Of a stretch of 64,000 nt of DNA, positions 32,278-42,570 are shown piece after piece. Position 1 is the first letter of the stretch. Each line of letters opens with the position of its first letter. Origin of the DNA: Zygaena filipendulae (Eukaryota; Arthropoda; Insecta; Lepidoptera; Zygaenidae); NCBI GenBank assembly GCA_907165275.2, contig OU015669.1:332501-396500 (forward strand), given 5' to 3'. The position numbers and the translations under genes were made by a program. The notes under the pieces are model-generated. The model saw only the letters and a list, made by a program, of their open reading frames with translations, was not told where the DNA came from and searched no databases.

Positions 32278-32395
32278 AGTAGGTTTTATAAGTGAAAGAA
32301 TTTTCAAAATCGATTTAGTAGATCCAGAGATTACGCCCTAAAACGTCACAAACTCCAAACTCTAGCTCTTTATAGTACATATTAGTTTAGATTAT
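32278..32395 (-). mobile_element. Helitron 5' fragment
   Basis: 'ttataagtgaaagaattttcaaaatcgatttagtagatcc...cacaaactccaaactctagctctttatagtacatattag', as in 3823 and 61271. Inverted relative to the preceding copy. Confidence 0.6.
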
Positions 32396-32855
32396 AACTA
32401 GGGCACTGTTACTTGAATACATACATAAATGTAACAAAACATGTCATCTTTACAAATTCTAACATATTTCCCGGATTATGGGCATAAATCCCGGGTCGCG
32501 ACGTCGTCGTACCAATCTCGCAGTCGTGTGCCCGGACGGACGGAGGCTTTGATTAATTTAGTCGTTCCGCCTGTTCATTTGTCTCCGCGGCAACTACGCA
32601 ACTATAGCGGCGACGTTACGTTCTGAGTGATTTATACGACTCTTGCCTATTGTTTTCTTAATAGTTTTTCTTTTATTACTCTTTCTCACCCTCAAAGTGC
32701 GATCTGTCTCTTTCTGGGGATGTCTATTCGTTTTTCTCCGATCGAAATTTGCGAATTGTTTTTTTTTTTAACGTTACAGTATCAATGACTCGCGTTGTGT
32801 TTCGTTTTTGGTGCTTTTTGTTGATATTTTGTGTAGAGTTATTCACAAAAATATA
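32396..32855. other. Intronic DNA with a GC-rich unique island
   Basis: 32440-32635 is GC-richer (TCCCGGGTCGCGACGTCGTCG). The 61-codon frame over it is not recognisable. Candidate regulatory sequence only. Confidence 0.35.
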
Positions 32856-33005
32856 CTAGCGTTAAATTCGGAGTGACTGCGGGAATTCTGGGATAAAAAG
32901 TGCTTTATATCCTTTTCTTTATGTTTAAAAACGTATCTGCATAACTTTATTATGATCGGTTGAGTAATTACTTATTAATGTTTGAAAGGTAGACAGACCA
33001 ATAAT
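32856..33005 (-). mobile_element. Degenerate Helitron
   Basis: CTAG at 32859-32856, 'ttcggagtgactgcgggaattctgggataaaaagtg', then eroded GATCGGTTGAGTAATTA. Confidence 0.55.
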
Positions 33006-33078
33006 TAATAAACAAAATATAAACACACAGAAAATTCTAAACAAAAGATTTAATTTCTGAACAACTGCTGTATTTACA

Positions 33079-33441
33079 GCGATGATAGCTCAGTGGTTAG
33101 TGCGTTCGGATTAAACGCCGCAAGGTGTAGGTTCACATCCTAACAATGAGCTTGAGCTGTCGGTGAAGGAAAACATCGTGAGGAAACCATAGCATGGTGG
33201 TAGGGCACTCTCCAGTGCCCGGCTGGCTAGCTACCACCTTCAAGTTGCAAATCTGTCGCCGAGCACCTGACGGTGTGTTCCGGCAGCCCCACTTGAAAGC
33301 CAGTTCCCATCCCCATTCCAGGTCGGCAACGCACCTGCATGCCTTCTGGTGTTGCAGATGTCTATGGGCGGCGGTAATCACTTAACCATCAGGTGTACCA
33401 CTTGCCCGTTTGCCCCCTATGACATAAAAAAAAAAAAAAAA
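33079..33441 (+). repeat. Full-length tRNA-derived SINE (~363 bp) with poly-A tail
   Basis: A box TAGCTCAGTGGTTAG (33086-33100) and B box AGGTTCACATCCT (33129-33141). The body has 'ggtgaaggaaaacatcgtgaggaaacc' and the tail 'cagatgtctatgggcggcggtaatcacttaaccatcaggtg...gccccctatgacat', ending in ~15 A. This is the standard lepidopteran SINE/LINE tail. Overlapping 60-80-codon frames are by-products. Confidence 0.8.
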
Positions 33442-33945
33442 TTCAACACCTCAAACTTTTGACCAACCAGTCTTGTAGGTGTAGTAACGATGAGAAACTA
33501 ACGGATAATACGTGCGTACAATAGGTACGTACTACGTACGTACTATCCACACAGAAGGCGTAATTAAACCACATTCCCTATTCGGCTGGCACGCCATGCC
33601 CGTCTGGATTCTATCGCCATATTAAGGATTGTGGACGTACCTAACTGTTTCTTGAACTATTCTTTTGCTGATGCCTCTCAAAGAAAAGGAATATCACAAA
33701 TATTAAGCGAGAGGTGTATTCGTTATTGAAAATATCGCTCCTATAACGTCGTAGCGGGTAGCAGGTTAGATCCCCGATCAGGCTAGATTGATGTTGAATG
33801 ACTAAAGAAAATACTTTATCAACCACGAATAATATTGGTTGCTAATTGTGGCTCTATTTTTTCTGAGATTTAAATAATACTTTGCTCGATAATGTGGCTC
33901 TATATGTTCTGAGATCCATAAATATCAAAATAAATTCAAATAATA
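33442..33945. other. Intronic DNA with a local tandem duplication
   Basis: From ~33847 a unit 'gtggctctat...ttctgagat...aaataatactttgctcgata' is repeated. The Tc1 element landed in the second unit. GTACGTACTACGTACGTACT microsatellite-like at ~33524-33544. Confidence 0.5.
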
Positions 33946-35516
33946 CACTCGAGAGCAATGAATCCGGGTCACTTAAAGAATCCTAAAAATCTCGGAAACT
34001 AAAAATGCTAGGTTAATGCAATAAATCTTATTTAATAGACAATGTAATACTCCTTAAATGAAGGTATTAAAACTTCTTAGTTATTGTAAAGTTATATCAT
34101 AAAAAAATCAAACTTGAAAAAGGGCCACTTTCGAAGATGGAACTACGAAATTACAGCATTTGGTTTTGCTTTTGTTTGTAATCTGTCATTTATGTGGGTA
34201 CATAAACCATGTTGATAGTGCTCTATATTCATTATTCAAGCTGAAATTATGTCGCTTACGCCTGAAGAATGCACCAGAATACTTACAATGCTGGAAACCG
34301 GCCGGAGTCAGCGCGATACAGCCAGGACTGTCGGTGTGTCGCTGTCAACAGTACAAAGAGTTCTCCGACGTTACGAAGAAACTGGTTCTAACCTACGCAG
34401 ACCAGGAACGGGCAGAACCAGGTGTACCACAGCACGAGAAGACCGATACTTGGTGAACACCATGCTTCGAAATCGCTTTCTCACAGGAACTGAACTCACA
34501 AATCAGTTTCGACGCCTCGGAGGAAGTAACCCAAGTGCATGGACAGTAAGACGTCGGCTTGCTGAATCTAACTTAAAACCCCTTAGACCTGCAAACGGCC
34601 CTAAACTGGAGCGTGCGCATCGTATTTCAAGACTAAGATATGCCCAGAGCCACGTAAATTGGAGTATTGAAGATTGGTCAAAAGTTATGTTCTCCGACGA
34701 ATCAAAATTTATGCTCTACAAGCACGATGGAAGACACAGAGTGTATCGAAGACCAGGGGAAAGATTTAAGCAAGCATGCATCGAAGAAAAAGTAGCCTAC
34801 GGTGGTGGGTCTGTACTTGTGTGGGCCGGAATTTCTTCTGAAAGTCGCACAGAGCTGGTGATCATAGAAAACGGCTCTTTAACTAGCGTAAGATATGTGG
34901 AAGAAATCCTCAATGATCACGTTGGTCCATTTATGGTCAATTTAGGTGAGGATGCTATATTTATGCATGACAATGCCCGACCTCATACAGGTAGGATTGT
35001 GAATGACTACCTTCAAGAGATGAACATTACTCGTATGGAGTGGCCAGCGCGCAGCCCGGATATCAACCCGATCGAGCATGCTTGGGACGAGCTAGGCAGA
35101 TGCGTAAAACAACGAAACCCTCCCCCAATCACGCTTCGTGAGCTCAAAATTGCTCTCACAGAGGAATGGGAGAATATTCCCCAAAATCGTATAAGGAACT
35201 TGGTGTACAGCATGCCAAACCGCGTAAACGCAGTAATGGAAGCACGAGGAGGCAAAACGAAGTATTAAAATTCAAGAAAATCGTAATAAAGTTCAAAAAT
35301 TTCATGTTTCCTATTTTTGTTTTAAGGAGAGATCAGCAGTTTTTTTCTTTATGTAATTTTGTGTTAATAAAATGTATGGTGACTCATATTTTTTTTACTT
35401 TCATTTAAGGAGTATTACATTGTCTATTAAATACAATTTATTGCATTAACCTATCATTTTTAGTTTCCGAGATTTTTAACATTCTTTAAGTGACCCGGAT
35501 TCATTGCTCTCGAGTG
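33946..35516 (+). mobile_element. Complete Tc1-like transposon, 1571 bp, with 118-bp inverted repeats
   Basis: The terminal inverted repeats (33946-34063 and 35399-35516) begin CACTCGAGAGCAATGAATCC and match at all but about five of 118 positions. Both ends are flanked by TA, the Tc1/mariner target. It holds one uninterrupted transposase frame. High arm identity and an intact frame suggest recent insertion. It lies in sense orientation to the presumed host intron. Confidence 0.92.
34249..35268 (+). CDS. Tc1-like transposase (DD34E), intact, 339 aa
   Basis: Cut-and-paste transposase acting in the nucleus on its own TIR ends. ATG at 34249, no internal stop, typical Tc1 length (~340). N-terminal residues ~1-110 form the paired-like DNA-binding region: helix-turn-helix GRSQRDTARTVGVSLSTVQR (19-38), a GRPR-like hinge RRPGTGRTR (50-58), then a second HTH ending SAWTVRRRLAE. 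The RNase-H-fold catalytic domain has all three acidic residues: D150 (VMFSDESKF), D241 (FMHDNARPH) and E276 (RSPDINPIEHAWDELG), with 34 residues between the last two (DD34E). C-terminal NRIRNLVYSMPNRVNAVMEA is the usual Tc1 end. The glycine-rich GGGSVLVWAGIS box is present. It could still be active if transcribed. A second plus-strand frame at 34160 is a shadow. Confidence 0.95.
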   Translation: MSLTPEECTRILTMLETGRSQRDTARTVGVSLSTVQRVLRRYEETGSNLRRPGTGRTRCTTAREDRYLVNTMLRNRFLTGTELTNQFRRLGGSNPSAWTVRRRLAESNLKPLRPANGPKLERAHRISRLRYAQSHVNWSIEDWSKVMFSDESKFMLYKHDGRHRVYRRPGERFKQACIEEKVAYGGGSVLVWAGISSESRTELVIIENGSLTSVRYVEEILNDHVGPFMVNLGEDAIFMHDNARPHTGRIVNDYLQEMNITRMEWPARSPDINPIEHAWDELGRCVKQRNPPPITLRELKIALTEEWENIPQNRIRNLVYSMPNRVNAVMEARGGKTKY

Positions 35517-36084
35517 TACTTTGCTCGATATTTTTAGTCTTTCTAGGTATGCATCACAGACGAATAAGAGAATATACTGTTGTATACATGCATATCTCTG
35601 GTTTGTGGTGTGAACATATTACAATAATACACTATAAATTAAGTAAAAATTGTAATGACTACAATCTGTTTTGTGTACTTAAATTAATAAATATAAGTAA
35701 CTTGAAACTAGTCAACGAGTACAGGAAAGTGACTCCAAAGGACAGATCTACGAGGTCACTACAAAGTCTCGACATACTTGACGATCGGTGTGATCTGTAG
35801 ATCGTTAAGATTAGCGAACTATCTCAACACCTTATGTTACTTAATGGATGTGCAATAAATAAATAAATAAATAAATAAAAAATCGCTTGCCGTATCGAGA
35901 TTATCGTAAAATGCAAGTCTCTACTGTATATCGGGTGTATCGGGCACACAGATAACTATATATAAGATCGGGCAGTCCCAAAGGCGCGATAGGTTATAAA
36001 TATAAATAATTAATTTGACAGTCCTGTTCGATACTATATCGAAAAAAAATCAATATTTAAAATGTAGAGACTACGAAAAATCGA
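35517..36084. other. Intronic DNA with possible LINE 3' tail
   Basis: 35690-35880 ends in 'tggatgtgcaataaataaataaataaataaataaa' ((AATA)n, 35849-35880), looking like a LINE 3' end. The small frame ending ...SLDILDDRCDL at 35800 may be its last codons. Confidence 0.4.
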
Positions 36085-36643
36085 TATGCTTATTAAGAAA
36101 GATTTACTTAAAAATTATCAATCGTTTCTAAAATATTCGACTATAAATTTTGTGAAATAGAACATTGCAAAGAAACACCAATCACAGCCACGCTTAACAT
36201 GATACGTCACTTTTATTATTTTAAGGAAACATTCACCTCTTTCAGGGAAGGCAAAAGAAACTAAGTGCATACAGTCAACACATATTTTCCTTTTTGTGAC
36301 ATTAAAATACATCGGTAAGACGCATTTCGATTCTTTATTGGAACTTTTGGAAGTAACTGGATACAGTTCAACCTTAATTTCGCTTTTGGATATTGAAGTT
36401 ATCTGTCTGTCAGTGTCACATAACCCTGTCAATGCAACAGTGATATCTCTATCACAGATTAATAAGGCGTAATTTTTAACTAGTGACGTCACTCCGCGTT
36501 TTGGCGGTAAAGTCAAAAGTAGGAACTTTGAAACGCTCTATTTAATTAATTTATGCATATATTTTTTTCTTTTTCTTGCTTTGTTTAAGTAGGCCATATA
36601 TCTTTAAAATAGACTGAAAAAAAAATTCATGCAAGTACCCTAT
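36085..36643. mobile_element. TIR element 'AATAGGGTACTTGCATGAA', copy 1 (left end lost)
   Basis: ~85% similar by eye to the complete copy at 62669-63306. The right end TTCATGCAAGTACCCTATT is present; the left inverted repeat is not recognisable. Carries TGACGTCA at 36484-36491. The minus-strand frame (36516-36118, no ATG) is conserved with copy 2 in amino acids, but this may merely reflect recent common ancestry. Confidence 0.65.
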
Positions 36644-37204
36644 TAGGTATTTCAAAATTGGCGCGTGTTCACGGACTCCATTTGCATTGATCAATTATTC
36701 TATTATCTAATATACAAAACATATCTATTTCTTTCTGTTATCTATGACTTTACCATATGACATTAATCAATCCCGCCCTGCTAACCCTTTAACGCTGAGG
36801 ATTCATAAGCGAAATTCCACCGTATCCTGTCAGGCCGATCACTCATCTCGCAAGACAATGATGAATACCCTGAATGGAGTCGACCGATACTAACTTCGTC
36901 CTACGCCCTTTGAATTGTAGTCTTATGTTCCTACGGATAAGGTTGGGAAATCAACGGCAGAGATCGTAGGTGTGCGTTACCGACGTATTTCGGAGATATG
37001 ACAGTTTTGAAGTTTATCGGTACGGGATGTTAGGTCGGGTGACGCTGGCGGGTTGACGTAACGCATAGGTACCTTGGTTGTAGATAGAGTTACTAATAGA
37101 GAGTTTTTTAGCGGTAAACAAAGATGGCGGTTCGGTCATTCATGTCGATAAAAAATCGTTAAAAGTGGATTTCGTTGTGTTTTGACAATAATTTTCACGT
37201 GACG
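36644..37204. other. Intronic DNA, no gene seen
   Basis: Unique, GC-richer between 36780 and 37060. Candidate regulatory DNA without further evidence. Confidence 0.35.
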
Positions 37205-37402
37205 GTTTTTTATGTGCTCAAGAAGATAGGTATATGACATTTCGAGCTGATTTCTTCGGTTTCCTCCAAGAGCTCCGAGAAAGTTCTTGTAGTCTATACA
37301 GTAGGTACCATGGCCTACAAGTTCAAACCGTACAACGATGCTAAACGCTAATTTGTGCATTTTAACTAACTTATTTTACTTGAAACTGGCTAAATGCATT
37401 AT
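37205..37402 (-). repeat. Unclassified repeat, copy 1 (inverted copy at 46803-46985)
   Basis: Shares 'ctcaagaagataggtatatgacatttcgagctgatttcttcggtttcctccaagagct'. On the minus strand it encodes GHGT...ALGGNRRNQLEMSY, near-identical to the other copy. Probably the remnant of a TE coding region. Confidence 0.6.
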
Positions 37403-37509
37403 ATGCGAAAGCCAATAAGAAGAAGAAGAAGGAGAAGAGCCAATAAGAATGTAGAATATTACTATGTAAAGAAGCAAAGCTCTCCGCCTCCCACCAATTT
37501 CATGCCTCC
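37403..37509. other. Short intronic stretch
   Basis: Contains an AGA-rich purine tract near 37420-37440; otherwise nothing. Confidence 0.3.
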
Positions 37510-37565
37510 TCACGCCCCGCGAATGTGACAAATTTTCACGACATGAAACCGCGGGGAACAGCTAG
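37510..37565 (+). mobile_element. Helitron 3' end
   Basis: 'cacgacatgaaaccgcggggaacagctag|t', CTAG at 37562-37565. Confidence 0.5.
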
Positions 37566-39851
37566 TACTTACAGTTTATTTTGTATGGATATTTTTGCGT
37601 CTCTGACTGTGTGTCTTCGGCATTTATTATAATTTAGTGAAAGTATTCTTTCAGCTAAGAAATGAGTGCAACAGAGCATAACTGTGGCACGTTAAGCGGG
37701 AATTTATGGTGTCTAGACATCTAAGATATCATATTTTAAACTATATACCAATCAGATTCCCAAATAATATTTATACGCACGAAAAAATACGTTTTCTAAT
37801 GAAAAAGCGGAGAGTTTTGTTGTGAATTAAAAAGGGTTTTTGTAGTCGAACAAAGGAGCATATTACTATACAATTTCTCACAATATAAAACTCCTTTCAC
37901 AAGCATCACTATCGCGAAAGTAACAAATCAAAACCGTACACCGATCCACCATCAGTCTCACAATACCATACCCTTATCGGAAATTGAATATGAAATGTGC
38001 ATAACGTCCGACACGGAACGTACCTGTCTTGCGGCAAAGTAAAATCATCTTTATTTCTTTTGTGGGAAAGTTTAATTTTTGTTTGAACGAAGAATAAAAA
38101 GAAGGCTTCTGTATCCCATTTTTATTGATTGCAGATCTTTTTTTGGTGAACAATGAATTATAGATATTTTATTTTACGTTTAAAACGATATCTCTAATTA
38201 AATTTGGAATCTATTTTGTAATATGTTTTAAGTTATGTATAAAGTTATGTCTATGTCTATGTCTAAGGGTTTTTTGTTATTTCACTTCTCGTGCGTTTAT
38301 AGACGCGTGTAAAAGACATACCAGCGCCTTTTCGTTTCTGAATAAAAATATTCTAAAGCAAAAGGTTTGGTAAAACTTGAAATCGGCTGTCGGTTTTTAC
38401 CTTCTATCTATTTATTTAAGGTACAAAAACATAGGGCATACCTTATTAAATAATATTAATGAAAAAATTACTAGAATTACCATTAATTAACGATATTTGA
38501 AAAAGAAAAAAGCTACATAAAAATTAGTGACTGTCGATAATACATAGTTTCCAATTAAAATTTATTTTTAAGCAATTTTGAAGCTAACTGGGTTTCATCT
38601 CGGATTAGCAATACAACAAAAAAAAACCGCATTCAATTTGGTGCAGCAGTTTTTGCCTAGCACGAATACAAACATACAGACAGACAGACAGACAGACAAA
38701 AATTCTAAATCAATCATAGAGTGACCTAAATTTATTTTTTCTTATTTATCTCCCATGTACAGACATCGAGCTGTTACAATTTTAGCACTTTCACAATTTT
38801 CTTCAATGCACCACAGTCTCACCTCAAATCACAGATGTTATACAATTATGTATAGATTGTTACGAACTTCACCGCGGCCACTCTCCGAGTCCGTCCCGCC
38901 AATCCCGCAGTGATTAACAATCCCGGACACATCCCGCGGGAATCTAATAAACAGCTCCCGCGGAATCATTTGCGAGATTGCGGCGTTTCGGGGGCGAGTG
39001 TTAATTTTTGTAATTGCCCGGAGGCGGTATTCGGCTGCCGCGGGATTAGCTAAACATATAGATGTACTGTACATTAATATACAACACGAGTTGTGCCTAC
39101 AAGCGTGTCAAGATTAGGCTCTATTGAGCTGGTTAGGAACGTGTGGCGATTTTACTGTACAGTTGGCTTCAAAGATCATAATGTAATCACTACGGTTGGC
39201 TTGTGGCCAAAGTAGGTAGGTAAATCATAAACAAGCAAGAAGTGAATTTAAAAAAATAAAACAAATCTTTGATTTTAATAACCTACTTTGATATTGTTTA
39301 ATTTTCATATGATAGAATTAGAAAGTAACGCATCATTTAACGCGAAAACCTCGTAAAAGAAGGAACCTACACTAGAAGGCTTTGATTACGACTACTGAAA
39401 GAAAAAGCTGGCGCAGTCTTAGTTTCGAACAATTTTAAGAACTTGCTTTATCTATTCTAGTATACGTATATTATTGTGATGGAACGCTCCCCGCGCTCCT
39501 CTTCGTAATAAGGCTAGATGTTAATGTAACGTAGGCAATGATTTTAGGATCCAATAAATTAATGTTGCTTTCAAAATATAATTCGTACCTACCTGTATTC
39601 AGAATCCCGCCCTGTTCCAGTATCACCCAGGTGAGTTTTGGGATCCCATTTTTGTTTTGCTGAGTTAAAAGCTTAAAATACCTTACGTATATATTTTATG
39701 TTGACCAAAGTTGATCTCCAATTCCGGGTAGTTTAAAAAAATTCAGTAAAGAAGTCGTACTTTAAAAACAGTAACGATTTTATTTTTTATCTAAAAATCA
39801 TTTGACGGATAAATTGAAATAGATTAAATATTTATTTACTCATATTCTATA
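37566..39851. other. Intronic DNA, no gene seen
   Basis: Mostly unique. 38570-38720 is a minus-strand repeat with (CAGA)5 related to 5143-5345. (TATGTC)n at 38243-38265. 38860-39060 is a GC-rich unique island with repeated TCCCGCGG motifs (38932-38938, 38957-38963), where the 78-codon minus frame is unrecognised. Confidence 0.4.
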
Positions 39852-40142
39852 CAAGCCGTGCTCCGCGGTTTCACCCACATGAAACGTTTTTATATTGTAA
39901 CAATTTGTTCTCTCGACATCATATTTAAATAAAACAAAGCCTATGTAGCTTCGCCTGGAGCTTAGTCTACCTTTGAAAACCGCATGACAATCCGTTCAGT
40001 AGATTCGGAGACTATCGTGAACAGACAGACGGACAGAAAAGAGTTTACAAACTTTTTGTGGTTGGTTACTCTTGTTTTTGTTAAAAGTATTCAATGTACA
40101 GAATCGCGGATTCTACTCTTTTATTATAATGATATTTAGATA
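39852..40142 (-). mobile_element. Helitron of the long 'AATCGCGGATTC' subtype, copy 2
   Basis: Same body as 4243-4556 ('tccgttcagtagattcggagactatcgtgaacagacagac...gtggttggttactctt'). 3' CAAG with hairpin CGCGGTTTCACCCACATG decayed. Confidence 0.65.
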
Positions 40143-40230
40143 GATAGATTATGGACTTTTTAATTTCACTAAAAGGAAGTTCCTGAGGAATAGTCAAATG
40201 GGAGAGTCCTGAGGGATACAAAAACTGAAA

Positions 40231-40380
40231 TCCATACTAATATTATAAATACGAAAGTAACTCTGTTTGTTACTTTTTAATGCCTAAACGGACCATCATG
40301 AAATTTTGAATACATCTTGTCAGGGGTACAGAAAAGCACGTCATAGGGTTTTATTCCGGAATTCCCGTAGGAACTCCAAA
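40231..40380 (+). mobile_element. Helitron, 3' end missing
   Basis: 5' TCCATACTAATATTATAAATACG. Ends at TTCCCGTAGGAACTCC. A further scrap (40395-40450, 'catgccttagctactcaaccgatt') follows. Confidence 0.65.
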
Positions 40381-40450
40381 ATAAAAATAGTATAATATCA
40401 TAGTATGTATGTTATCTTTCATGCCTTAGCTACTCAACCGATTATTTATT

Positions 40451-40861
40451 GATCAAACATAATTATAGCTAGTAGAGGATAATTTCAAATTTCAATTTAA
40501 AATTTCTATCATATCACAATAATTATCTCGAGAATACTTGCTCACATGATCGTAGGTACCTAGTTCCACTGACTTCGGTTATCGGAAATGTGACAGCCCG
40601 TCCCGGCCGTCCGATGACGGTAGAGTTTCCGGTACCGGTGTCCCGGACCGGTGTGTGAAAGCTGCTTTATAAACAACGCGAATTGTTCTACATGTCTCAT
40701 TGCAGACAAACGGACAGACAGACCCGTCATAGTTTTGTATAGAGATATGATATTTTATATAAATACAGGAAACATTATTATTCCTTTTCTTAATGCAAAT
40801 AAATCCAATAACAACAGACCAAACCTGTCTCTTAGACTTGAGATCTTTAAAACCCTAACTA
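40451..40861. other. Intronic DNA, no gene seen
   Basis: Unique, with a GC-rich patch at 40590-40660 (CCGTCCCGGCCGTCCGATGACGG). Confidence 0.35.
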
Positions 40862-41008
40862 CATGGTATTATAAATGTGAATGTCAGTATGTTTGTTCAA
40901 CCGATCATTATGAAATTTCGCATAAACCTCGTCAGGGGTACAGAAAAGAACATTGGCTATTTTTTATCTCGAAATTTCCTCGGGAACTCCGAAATTACCG
41001 CGGGAAAA
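40862..41008 (+). mobile_element. Helitron, 3' end eroded
   Basis: 'ggtattataaatgtgaatgtcag...GTCAGGGGTACAGAAAAG...CTCGGGAACTCCGAAATTACCGCGG'. No CTAG. Confidence 0.6.
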
Positions 41009-41283
41009 GTTCGTGTATAAAACTCCGTGCATAAAATCTGTTCCGGATCAAATAACAACAGTCTGTTCTGAGATTTTAGGATTGCTGCAGGGCCATCTTA
41101 AGCGAGGAACGATGATAATATAAAATTGCTTAACAATAAAGCACTCAGCTTAATAAATCTTAAATATCCTCACAAATCCACTCGACTTAATTGAATTAAT
41201 TAAGGTAGCTTTACACGGCGGCGCCAGAGTCGTACCTCAGTTATAAGCGACCAGCGGTTCAGAAATACCTATATTATAATATC
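41009..41283. other. Intronic DNA, no gene seen
   Basis: Unique. Confidence 0.3.
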
Positions 41284-41420
41284 ACTAGCTGCAGTTCTCC
41301 GCAGTTTCACCCGTGTTAGATTCGGAGATCCCGCGGATATTCCGAGATAAAAGATAGTACTTACTACCCTATATTTTTTATGTGCCTACCATTGACAACA
41401 TGTGGGTAGTATGCAAAGTT
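41284..41420 (-). mobile_element. Helitron array unit 1
   Basis: CTAG at 41287-41284, hairpin CCGCAGTTTCACCCGTG. Truncated after 'gacaacatgtgggtagtatgcaaagtttt'. Confidence 0.6.
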
Positions 41421-41424
41421 TTAA

Positions 41425-41612
41425 TATAGTTTCTTCCCCGTTTATTTCGGAGTTCCCGAAGGAATTTCGCTATAAAATGTACGCTATGTCCTTCCCTGTA
41501 CCCCTGACAACGTGTATGCAAAATTTCATGGTGATCGGTTGAGCCGTTAAGGCGTGAAAGTGTAACAAACAAACAAACAAACTCACTTTCCCTTTTATAA
41601 TATTAGTAAGGA
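41425..41612 (-). mobile_element. Helitron array unit 2
   Basis: Hairpin lost ('ttcttccccgtttatttcggag'). 5' end perfect: TCCTTACTAATATTATAAAAGG on the minus strand (41612). ACGGCTCAACCGATCACCATG body. Confidence 0.7.
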
Positions 41613-41618
41613 CTCGGT

Positions 41619-41772
41619 ATCCTTGCGGTTTCATCATGTTAATTTCGGAGTTTCTGCCGGAATTCCGGGATAGAAAGTAGCCTATGTCTTTCTCTGTATC
41701 CCTGACAATGTGTATGCAAAATTTCATGATGATCGGTTGAGTATTTAAGGCGTAAAAACGTTACAAACAAAT
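41619..41772 (-). mobile_element. Helitron array unit 3
   Basis: 'ccttgcggtttcatcatgttaatttcggagtttctgccggaattccggg...gatcggttgagtatttaaggcg'. Truncated at both ends. A (TTA)n microsatellite follows at ~41813-41835. Confidence 0.6.
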
Positions 41773-42383
41773 ACCATTTTTGTACATCTTGCTTTTATTC
41801 CAATAAAATAATTTTATTATTATTATTATTATTACCTAAACGCATTTATAATTAATAGTAAGGATGCAGATATCTGCGAAAGAAGTTTGTGCATGTACCT
41901 ACAGTTTTATACACACTTATACAGTCGTTTCTTTTATTGTTAGTATCTAATTTAGCGACTATAAACTAAACGTTTAAATACTATAACTAACTTATTATTT
42001 TGGCCTCTGAAGTAATCCTTATTAAGACTAATTAGACCCCACTCAGTCTCTAATAACTTTCACCGCACGAAGTAAGCCGAGTAATCCGCCATTTGTAATA
42101 ATTGTGTGTTTGCAAGTTTGCTCAAAGCAAGCCCGTCGCTGTAACAGTCGTTAGTTTAAGGAAAGGACCCGCGGTGTCGGCTTTAACCTGAATTATGTTT
42201 ATTTATTTGTTTTGTAGTAATTCTAACACAAAAACGGACATGACAGAAAATACAAACCCTTCTTTTTCTGACCGCCTTTTAACTCGACTCATTGATATAA
42301 AAACTTTACTTACATTACAAATAGGCTTACGAAAATAAAAGTGAACTGTCGATTTTTATTATTGAATTAAAAAAAAAACTATT
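41773..42383. other. Intronic DNA, no gene seen
   Basis: Unique apart from (TTA)n. Confidence 0.35.
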
Positions 42384-42570
42384 ATATTATGCGAACATGA
42401 ATTTGTTTGTTTGTTTGTTGCGCTTTCACGCCTTAACTACTCAACCGATCCTCATGAAATATTGCATACACGTCGTCAATGGTACAGAGAAGGACAAAGG
42501 GTACTTTCTGTCCTGGAATTGCCGCGGGAACTCCGAAATTAACTCGGGTAAAGCCGCGAGGAACAGCTAG
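42384..42570 (+). mobile_element. Helitron copy
   Basis: 'gcgaacatgaatttgtttgtttgtttgttgcgctttcacgcc', ends CTCGGGTAAAGCCGCGAGGAACAGCTAG|T (hairpin with compensating CTCGGG/CCGCGAG change). Confidence 0.7.

Noticed and set aside
33133..33385. Open frames of 63-82 codons.
   Set aside because: They lie entirely within the tRNA-derived SINE at 33079-33441.
36118..36516. 132-codon minus frame as a host gene.
   Set aside because: It begins at TTG, not ATG, and lies inside a TIR repeat present elsewhere in the window.
38860..39060. Repeated TCCCGCGGGA motifs taken for Helitron ends.
   Set aside because: No CTAG, hairpin spacing or TC 5' end is present. Treated as a unique GC island instead.
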